Source: CALBPI01 sp039187375
Lineage (GTDB): Bacteria > Pseudomonadota > Gammaproteobacteria > Steroidobacterales > Woeseiaceae
Assembly (NCBI GenBank): GCA_039187375.1
Contig: JBCCZN010000191.1
Coordinates: 1-5,171 of the forward strand
Length of the DNA stretch: 5,171 nt
Direction of reading: 5' to 3'
In this document: in pieces, positions 1 through 4,622 of the stretch
Layout: the number at the start of each line of letters is the position of its first letter
How positions within the stretch are numbered: the first letter of the stretch is position 1
Notes under the pieces: generated by a model
Told to the model about the DNA's origin: nothing
Database searches by the model: none
What the model saw: the letters and a program-made list of their open reading frames with translations, nothing else
Position numbers and translations under genes: made by a program

Positions 1-21
1 CACCCCTCCGAGCCGCGTATT

Positions 22-675
22 GTGCGGCCGTCTGCGACGGTGGTCAACCGCTGGTCAAACCAAGACAAGCTGCGTAAGCTTTCGCGCGTGAAATCAAGCA
101 TTGACCCAGTTGCAGCTCGTCGTAAGCGTCGCCGTCGAAACCGTTCAATTGCGATCGTAATGTTTGCGTTATCGTGCATCGGGCTGGCGTGGTTTTTCGA
201 GTCACAGGCGACGACCACGCTCATTTTTGTTCGCCACGCCGAGAAGGCCGCGGCGCCTGCTCAGAACCCCGGCTTATCCGATGATGGTCAACGGCGTGCG
301 CTGGCGCTCAAACATATGTTGTCCGATCTCGATGTTGTCGCCGGCGTTGATGAAATCTATGTCACCCAATATCGCCGCACCGGCGAAACCGCGGCTCCGT
401 TGGCGTCCGTCTCCGGAATTGAGCCGCGCGCCTGGGACGCCAGTGACACCGCTGGCGAGGTCAACCGGATTCTGATGGCGCACAAGGGCAAGATCGTTCT
501 GATCGTCGGTCACAGCAATACGATCGCACCGATGATTGCAGAGCTCGGGGGGAGCAAAAAACTGCCGCCAATCGCCGAGGCAGAATACGACAATCTTTAT
601 ATCGTCACGATACCCTGGTTTGGCAAAGTGAAAACGCTTCGACTGAAATATGGCGAGCCATTCGCAGCACCCTAA
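22..675 (+). CDS. Membrane-anchored histidine phosphatase family protein (start uncertain)
   Basis: This is a 217-residue member of the histidine phosphatase (phosphoglycerate mutase-like/SixA-like) superfamily, which removes phosphate through a phosphohistidine intermediate. Visible motifs are LIFVRHAEK (R71, H72 nucleophile), the RTGETA segment (R119) and VGHSNT (H164, second catalytic His). E146 is a possible acid. The EYDNLYIVTI ending is typical of small single-domain members. The canonical RHG is RHA here, as in many relatives. An Arg/Lys cluster (residues 33-41) precedes a hydrophobic helix (about 43-59), suggesting an N-in signal anchor with the catalytic domain outside the cytoplasm. 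The GTG at 22 is only the first start in the window: the frame is open to base 1 and no good ribosome site is seen, so the gene may begin further left. It converges with the peroxiredoxin gene, 8 bp apart. The substrate is unknown. Confidence 0.85.
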   Translation: MRPSATVVNRWSNQDKLRKLSRVKSSIDPVAARRKRRRRNRSIAIVMFALSCIGLAWFFESQATTTLIFVRHAEKAAAPAQNPGLSDDGQRRALALKHMLSDLDVVAGVDEIYVTQYRRTGETAAPLASVSGIEPRAWDASDTAGEVNRILMAHKGKIVLIVGHSNTIAPMIAELGGSKKLPPIAEAEYDNLYIVTIPWFGKVKTLRLKYGEPFAAP

Positions 676-683
676 GTCAGATC

Positions 684-1142
684 TTAACTCGGTTGCTGGG
701 CGGCAATCGCGCGTTGAATAAAGTCCACATGACGTGAAATCGTGACATCCGCGAGCACGGCATCAACGATGCTGCTATCGGTATCGATTAAATAAGTGCC
801 ACGTCGACTGCCAATGCCCAATGGTCCATCCAGCTTAAAGGCCTTTGTCGTTTTTTTCTTTGGATCACACAATAGTGGGAACGGCAAGTCGTAACGCTCG
901 GCGAAGCGCTCGTGCGAGCCGCAATCCTGCGGGCTGACACCAACGACCCGTAAGCCACTGTTGATGATGTCGTCGTGAATATCGCGGATCGCACAGGCCT
1001 CCTTGGTGCAACCCGGCGTGAAATCGGCAGGATAGAAGTACAAGATCAACGGTCCGTGTGTCAGTAGGTCGTCCAATGACACAGCCTCGCCTTGGGCGTC
1101 CTCCAAGGTGAATGCGGGTGCGGTGTCGCCAGGTTTGAGCAT
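684..1142 (-). CDS. Peroxiredoxin, BCP/PrxQ (AhpC/TSA) type
   Basis: This 152-residue protein is a thiol peroxidase that reduces hydrogen peroxide and organic hydroperoxides, normally in the cytoplasm with thioredoxin as reductant. The start (LKPGDTAPAFTL) and the active-site block FTPGCTKEAC are diagnostic. Cys45 is the peroxidatic cysteine, Cys50 the resolving cysteine five residues on (atypical 2-Cys PrxQ arrangement), and Thr42 and Arg114 (RGTYLID) complete the usual site. Length matches the family (about 150-160). Two more cysteines (C74, C92) lie outside the classic pair. The ATG is supported by AAGGA at 1153-1157, 10 nt upstream, lying inside the last codons of the acetyltransferase gene. 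It is the last gene of a lipoprotein-GNAT-peroxiredoxin unit. The bcp/prxQ subgroup is an inference from the Cys spacing. Confidence 0.95.
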   Translation of the reverse strand: MLKPGDTAPAFTLEDAQGEAVSLDDLLTHGPLILYFYPADFTPGCTKEACAIRDIHDDIINSGLRVVGVSPQDCGSHERFAERYDLPFPLLCDPKKKTTKAFKLDGPLGIGSRRGTYLIDTDSSIVDAVLADVTISRHVDFIQRAIAAQQPS

Positions 1143-1148
1143 CGGTAG

Positions 1149-1628
1149 TTAGTCCTTGTTGTTGTCGAATACGACTTCGAACATTCGGTAGCCGGCATCG
1201 TGCATGCCCAGTGCCTGATAAGTGGCAATGGCCGCGTTGTTTTCGACTTCTACGTAGAGCCGAATGCCACAGACATCGCCCCGCGCATCTGCGGCTGTTT
1301 TGACGACATCATAGAGTGCGGAGTAGATGCCTTGGCGACGATGTGCGGCGGCAATATAAACACTTTGAACCCACCAGAAAAAACCATTTCGCCAGTCACT
1401 CCACTCGGTGGTGACCATGATCTGACCTGCGAATTGACCGTCTCGTTCAGCTATCCAATAGCGCCCGCGAGCGGGATCGGCCAATAGCGCTTTGACGCCT
1501 GCGAGTAGTGTCTCGTGATCCAGCGGTTTGTCTTCGGTCTCCATCGCCATGTCGGCATTGGCCTGCGCGATCACGATCGCATCCTCGAGCGTGGCATCCC
1601 GAATGGTGAGTGATGCAGACGCACTCAT
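1149..1628 (-). CDS. GNAT family N-acetyltransferase
   Basis: This 159-residue single-domain protein is predicted to transfer an acetyl group from acetyl-CoA to an unidentified amine. The GNAT fold is visible as beta1 (SLTIRDATLEDA, from about residue 6), beta2-3 (YWIAERDGQFAGQIMVT, 57-73), beta4 with motif A (VQSVYIAAAHRRQGIYSALYD, 87-107), beta5 (IRLYVEVENNAAI) and the closing ATYQALGM, where Tyr137 sits at the usual general-acid position. The acetyl-CoA loop is R97-R98-Q99-G100-I101-Y102, so the last position of the R/Q-x-x-G-x-G/A motif is Tyr rather than Gly/Ala. The same variation occurs in some GNAT subfamilies. The start codon overlaps the lipoprotein stop as ATGA (1625-1628), suggesting translational coupling. 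The gene ends 6 bp before the peroxiredoxin start. The substrate cannot be told from sequence. Confidence 0.93.
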   Translation of the reverse strand: MSASASLTIRDATLEDAIVIAQANADMAMETEDKPLDHETLLAGVKALLADPARGRYWIAERDGQFAGQIMVTTEWSDWRNGFFWWVQSVYIAAAHRRQGIYSALYDVVKTAADARGDVCGIRLYVEVENNAAIATYQALGMHDAGYRMFEVVFDNNKD

Positions 1629-1978
1629 TGGTCGGCGTCGTTACGTTTGTCTTTCAGGACTTCTGACTCTTCCGCGAAGTCATCAAAAGCGCTCTCCAGC
1701 TTCTCCTTGCGCTCTTTCGCAACGCGTCGAAACTCGCGTCGACAAGCTTGTTCGCGGGCCGCGTCGGCTTGTTCCTGTGCGCGCGATACGTTTGGGTCGC
1801 CGGCCTGGTTGGTGCCATCAATGAGCGTATCAGCGACACTCGTGACGACATCCTGTGCCGGCCTGGAGCTGGTGCCGCAGGCCTTGTCTTCCTCACTGAG
1901 TGTTGAGCAGCCGCCTAACGCAAGGCCGATACACAGCGCAGAGATGGCGCATAGCGGTGCGCGGTAGTCGGTGCTCAT
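1625..1978 (-). CDS. Small predicted lipoprotein with charged coiled-coil-like C-terminus
   Basis: This is a 117-residue protein of unknown function. The N-terminus has a hydrophobic segment (about residues 7-22) ending in the lipobox L21-G22-G23-C24, so signal peptidase II cleavage and lipidation at C24 are expected. Ser at +2 favours the outer membrane under the E. coli Lol rule. The mature 94 residues are hydrophilic, with Cys34 and Cys79 as a possible disulfide pair and a long charged helix-prone stretch (about 65-113, Arg/Lys/Glu-rich) that could form a coiled coil. The frame stays open back to 2182, but the signal peptide places the start at the ATG at 1978 or at an in-frame ATG at 1993. 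The latter would add MERHK and a more basic n-region. The gene heads the unit with the GNAT gene (ATGA overlap) and the peroxiredoxin gene. I do not recognise the family. Confidence 0.75.
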   Translation of the reverse strand: MSTDYRAPLCAISALCIGLALGGCSTLSEEDKACGTSSRPAQDVVTSVADTLIDGTNQAGDPNVSRAQEQADAAREQACRREFRRVAKERKEKLESAFDDFAEESEVLKDKRNDADQ

Positions 1979-2117
1979 CTTGTGACGTTCCATCCAGAGT
2001 ATTCCGAGCCGTAATCGTATCAGGCTGGCTACTGGCGCGCATAGCCGTTCGCTCGTTTGTGCTCTACAGTGTCGGATAACAACAACTTGATATCTAACAC
2101 TGACATGAGGGGCACAG
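1979..2117. promoter_or_regulatory. Divergent intergenic region, lipoprotein unit (-) and phoD-like gene (+)
   Basis: This 139-bp gap separates two divergent transcription units, so promoters for both should lie here or partly overlap it. I found no convincing sigma70 -35/-10 pair with proper spacing on either strand, and no clear Pho-box tandem repeats despite the phosphatase downstream. The only firm signal is the Shine-Dalgarno GAGGGG at 2107-2112, 5 nt before the ATG at 2118. The regulatory role is inferred from gene orientation alone. Confidence 0.35.
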
Positions 2118-3773
2118 ATGTTTATCAACCGGCGCCAGGCGCTTGCGGGTATGAGCTCGGCATTATTGCTACCAACAGCCACTGCAAGCGTGGATGTTGC
2201 GAACGAGGTGTTCGAGCATGGAGTAGCGAGTGGTGATCCCGATCAGCACAGCGTTGTGTTGTGGACACGGGTGTCAGGGCAAAGCGGATCGGTATCGCTC
2301 GATTGGGTTGTGGCCACTGATCGTGCGATGCGCCATGTGGTGTCAGGTGGTCAGACGCAGACCTCGGTGGCGCAGGACTATACGGTCAAAGTCTTTCCGC
2401 AGGGCCTACCAAGCGGACAAACCCTGTATTTTCAGTTCTCTGTGAACGGCATTGTGTCTCCAGTGGGCCGCACTCGCACATTGCCCGTTGGCGATGTCGA
2501 TCAATGGGTATTCGCGGTAGCGAGCTGCTCAAATTACCCGTTCGGCTGCTTTAACGGCTATCAGGCGATTGCTGATGACCCCGACGTTGACGCGGTTATT
2601 CATCTGGGAGACTACTTCTACGAATACGGGGCCGATAGCTATGGTGCCGCTGAAGGGCGGCGCTTGAACCGAGTGCACGAGCCGCCGCATGAGACCGTGA
2701 CGCTGAGCGACTATCGGCAGCGTCATGCCCAGTACAAGCGTGACGCAGGTTCTTTGGCGATGCATGCGCGCCACCCATTGATCCCGACCTGGGATGATCA
2801 TGAGTCAGCCAACAACCCATACAAGGACGGCGCTCAGAATCACCAGGAAGACGAGGGCGCCTGGCCCGATCGTCGCAGTGTGTCGTTGCGCGCCTATTAT
2901 GAGTGGATGCCAGTGCGTGAGCCAGCGCTTGGTGAGCCGCTCGAGCAACGCCGGGCGCACCTGTCCATCGGCAATCTTGCCAGCGTATTTGCCGTTGAGA
3001 CGCGCCACATGGCGCGCTCCAAACAAATTGAGTTGTCGGAGTATCAGGAAGAGGTCACCACACCCGAGGCCGCCGCCCGGTTCTACGACCAAGTGGTCGG
3101 CGCGCCAAATCGCCAAATGATGTCGTTCGCCGATGAGCGGTACCTTGCCGCGGGTCTTGCCCAATCGGTTGCGCAAAAGCAGCGGTGGCGCATCTTGGCT
3201 AATCAGATCATCCTTGCGAATGTCGTATCACCGGATCTTCGCGATCCCGTTTTCCAGAATGCGGTTAAAGACCTGGATGAGCGCTCGAAACGGCTGGCTG
3301 CCGATTTAACGGCCGTTGGCACGCTGTCGCTGCCATCTAATATGGACGCTTGGGATGGCTATCCTGCTGCGCGTTCGCGTTTGTATGCATTGGCCGCTGA
3401 GGCAGGCGCTCGCGACCTGTTGGTACTGACAGGCGATACGCATGTGTTTTGGCAAAACCGTCTGTTGGATGACAAGGGTGCACCAGCGGGTTTGGAGCTG
3501 GGTACCAGCGGGATCACATCGCCGCGCGGTTTTGGACAATTAGGCGAGGTGGCGATGAACCGCTTTGACGCCTTAACCGCGGCGCAAAATGACAGTGTCG
3601 ATTGGGCGGATGGACGGTATCGCGGTTACATCAAACTCACGTTGCAGCAGGAGCGGGCGGTGGCGCAGTTTATAGCCCTGTCGACGATTGAAAGTCGGAT
3701 GTTCTCGACCAAGGTTGTAAGAGAAGTCGAAATCGTACCTAAAGAGGGCAGCTTGGATTATCGGAATGGTTGA
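2118..3773 (+). CDS. phoD: PhoD family alkaline phosphatase/phosphodiesterase, secreted
   Basis: This 551-residue protein is a full-length PhoD-type metallophosphoesterase that hydrolyses phosphate mono- or diesters outside the cytoplasm. The leader has N-R-R-Q-A-L at 4-9, a hydrophobic stretch to P19 and an ATA-S site near 23/24. This suits Tat export, known for PhoD, although the Tat motif is weak (Asn before RR). The N-terminal PhoD domain is marked by FEHGVASGDP and VVLWTR (32-51). The catalytic domain shows ASCSNYPFGCFNGY (Cys137 equals the iron-ligand cysteine of characterised PhoD), HLGDYFYEY (162-170, D165), TWDDHE (224-229, D227/H228), GDTHVFW (439-445, H442) and ELGTSGITSP. The start is supported by GAGGGG 5 nt upstream. 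Its stop overlaps the next gene by 8 bp. In other bacteria these enzymes scavenge phosphate or attack phospholipid or teichoic-acid diesters; the substrate here is unknown. Confidence 0.93.
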   Translation: MFINRRQALAGMSSALLLPTATASVDVANEVFEHGVASGDPDQHSVVLWTRVSGQSGSVSLDWVVATDRAMRHVVSGGQTQTSVAQDYTVKVFPQGLPSGQTLYFQFSVNGIVSPVGRTRTLPVGDVDQWVFAVASCSNYPFGCFNGYQAIADDPDVDAVIHLGDYFYEYGADSYGAAEGRRLNRVHEPPHETVTLSDYRQRHAQYKRDAGSLAMHARHPLIPTWDDHESANNPYKDGAQNHQEDEGAWPDRRSVSLRAYYEWMPVREPALGEPLEQRRAHLSIGNLASVFAVETRHMARSKQIELSEYQEEVTTPEAAARFYDQVVGAPNRQMMSFADERYLAAGLAQSVAQKQRWRILANQIILANVVSPDLRDPVFQNAVKDLDERSKRLAADLTAVGTLSLPSNMDAWDGYPAARSRLYALAAEAGARDLLVLTGDTHVFWQNRLLDDKGAPAGLELGTSGITSPRGFGQLGEVAMNRFDALTAAQNDSVDWADGRYRGYIKLTLQQERAVAQFIALSTIESRMFSTKVVREVEIVPKEGSLDYRNG

Positions 3774-4251
3774 TTTTCTACGATTACCACTGGTTGACGT
3801 CGTCATTAGTGTCGTTGTTGCAATTGCAATAATCGGCGTTCTTTACGCTATGTATCGTCGACTGTACAGCGTGGGTCGGCGCGGTGCGAAAGGCTTGTTG
3901 TTGTTCGCGGTTCTGGTTGGCATCTTGGATTTGCATCAGGCGCCGCCGATTTTTCTTAAGCTTCAGATATTGTTCGCGGCACTACTGATCTACTTTTGGT
4001 CCGGAGTTTTTCGGGGTGTGTATTCGCTCAATTCGAAACACTCTTTGGTGCTCTTGTGCGCCATGGCTTTAGTTGGATTAAGCGGCACAAACCATAATGT
4101 TCTTTTCGGTGAGCGCTTTTGGGAGTCAACCACAGGGCTGTTGAGTGTGTGGAACTTCGCTTGTGCTGCGCTCTTCTTTCTGGTGTTGGTTAAGCATGGT
4201 TTGTACGGGTTTTCACCCGAGAAAAAACCAAATCAAGACCACCTGAGGTAG
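3766..4251 (+). CDS. Uncharacterised multi-pass inner-membrane protein
   Basis: This is a 161-residue protein I do not recognise. Hydrophobic segments at about residues 10-29, 44-57, 64-83, 92-106 and 124-143 suggest four or five membrane helices. Basic clusters (R31-R32, R38-R39, K42; C-terminal K153-K154) indicate cytoplasmic loops after helix 1 and at the C-terminus. Possible functional polar residues are the D55-L-H57-Q segment at the end of helix 2 and T108-N-H110-N in the loop before FGERFWES (114-121). The ATG at 3766 overlaps the last codons of the PhoD gene by 8 bp, and a GGA at 3755-3757 may be its ribosome site, so translation is probably coupled to PhoD. Its stop lies only 7 bp before the repeat array. 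A role in the same process as PhoD is inferred from the overlap only. Confidence 0.75.
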   Translation: MVDFLRLPLVDVVISVVVAIAIIGVLYAMYRRLYSVGRRGAKGLLLFAVLVGILDLHQAPPIFLKLQILFAALLIYFWSGVFRGVYSLNSKHSLVLLCAMALVGLSGTNHNVLFGERFWESTTGLLSVWNFACAALFFLVLVKHGLYGFSPEKKPNQDHLR

Positions 4252-4258
4252 AGAGGCG

Positions 4259-4506
4259 GTGGTGCGCCCGGCAGGATGTACGATGGCTGCGCCGATCGTA
4301 TGTCGGCTTACTACGCTCGCCTCGAGGTAAACCAGTCGCGCTGCGCGCTTGACGGTTCAACTCGCTGCGTTCGCACCATAAATGGTGCGCCCGGCAGGAT
4401 GTACGATGGCTGCGTCGATCGTATGTCGGCTCGCTACGCTCGCCTCGAGGTAAACCTGTCGCGCTGTGCGCTCTACGGTTCAATTCGCTGCGTTCGCACC
4501 ATAAAG
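4259..4506 (-). repeat. Two 123-bp direct repeats carrying the 3' end of tRNA-Arg
   Basis: Two tandem copies (4261-4383 and 4384-4506) differ at about 9 of 123 positions by hand alignment. The same opening 17 bases, GGTGCGCCCGGCAGGAT, recur at 4507-4523, where they are the 3' end of the tRNA-Arg plus CC. The period is exactly 123 bp in both steps. In the tRNA's direction the array lies immediately downstream of it. The E. coli tyrT rtT repeats, which each carry the tRNA-Tyr 3' end, are organised in a similar way. The units may instead be read as 121-bp elements (4259-4379, 4382-4502) with inverted ends ATGGTGCG/CGCACCAT separated by AA. The first end is GTGGTGCG, one mismatch. Reading frames through the array are a by-product of the period being a multiple of three. 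Confidence 0.92.
4372..4389. other. Perfect 8-bp hairpin at the repeat junction
   Basis: CGCACCAT at 4372-4379 and ATGGTGCG at 4382-4389 are perfect inverted repeats around AA. The matching site at the tRNA end (4495-4512) has the same stem but with G instead of T at 4506, so it is broken at its seventh pair. No U-tract follows on either strand, so it is not a standard intrinsic terminator. It could mark the junction or ends of an element, or serve as a processing or exonuclease barrier in a tRNA read-through transcript. Both are inference. Confidence 0.6.
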
Positions 4507-4508
4507 GG

Positions 4509-4582
4509 TGCGCCCGGCAGGATTTGAACCTGCGGCCTTCGGATTAGGAATCCGACGCTCTATCCACCTGAGCTACGGGCGC
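4509..4582 (-). tRNA. tRNA-Arg (anticodon CCU)
   Basis: On the minus strand a complete 74-nt cloverleaf is readable. The acceptor stem is GCGCCCG/CGGGCGC, the D stem GCTC/GAGC with a 9-nt loop, the anticodon stem TCGGA/TCCGA with loop TTCCTAA (anticodon CCT, reading AGG), the variable loop AGGCC, and the T stem GCAGG/CCTGC with loop TTCAAAT. All stems pair perfectly. The discriminator is A. The next bases are CCC, so CCA is not encoded and must be added by tRNA nucleotidyltransferase. A dedicated promoter lies just upstream, and two copies of the 3' end follow in the downstream array. Arginine is the normal identity for a CCU anticodon. Confidence 0.97.
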
Positions 4583-4590
4583 TTGCCCGT

Positions 4591-4619
4591 ATTGTCGCCC
4601 GTTGCCGCGGTTTTGCCAA
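4591..4619 (-). promoter_or_regulatory. Sigma70-type promoter of tRNA-Arg(CCU)
   Basis: On the minus strand, TTGGCA (4614-4619; 5/6 to the -35 consensus) and GACAAT (4591-4596; 4/6 to the -10 consensus) are separated by exactly 17 bp. The sequence after the -10 is ACGGGCAA, a GC-rich discriminator of the kind found at stringently controlled stable-RNA promoters. Transcription would begin within a few bases of the mature tRNA 5' end at 4582. The promoter sits between the stop of the Arg-rich gene and the tRNA, so the tRNA need not depend on read-through. Confidence 0.65.
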
Positions 4620-4622
4620 AGA

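Noticed and set aside
672..687. Bidirectional terminator between the convergent phosphatase and peroxiredoxin genes
   Set aside because: Only a 4-bp TAAG/CTTA dyad is visible across the stop codons, without GC stem or U-tract.
1979..2182. Longer 185-residue frame for the lipoprotein gene, starting at 2182
   Set aside because: It would bury the signal peptide and lipobox in mid-protein and overlap the PhoD start. The starts at 1978 or 1993 fit a lipoprotein signal.
2164..3539. Several open frames antisense or out of frame within the PhoD gene
   Set aside because: They lack ribosome sites and recognisable motifs, and are shadows of a gene with clear family motifs along its full length.
4206..4219. 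CGGGT-TTTC-ACCCG hairpin as a terminator
   Set aside because: It lies inside the membrane protein gene. On the minus strand the T-run comes before the stem, not after it, and on the plus strand only an A-rich run follows.
4190..4483. 97-residue Arg/Ser-rich minus-strand frame over the repeat array
   Set aside because: It starts with TTG without a ribosome site, consists of two near-identical 41-residue blocks from the DNA repeat, and runs into the membrane protein gene antisense. Kept only as a finding to test.
4259..4506. CRISPR array
   Set aside because: Units are 123 bp and contiguous, with no short repeat/variable spacer pattern and no cas genes in the window.
4276..4527. 83-residue plus-strand frame over the repeat array
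   Set aside because: Open only because the period is a multiple of three; it runs into the tRNA gene on the opposite strand.
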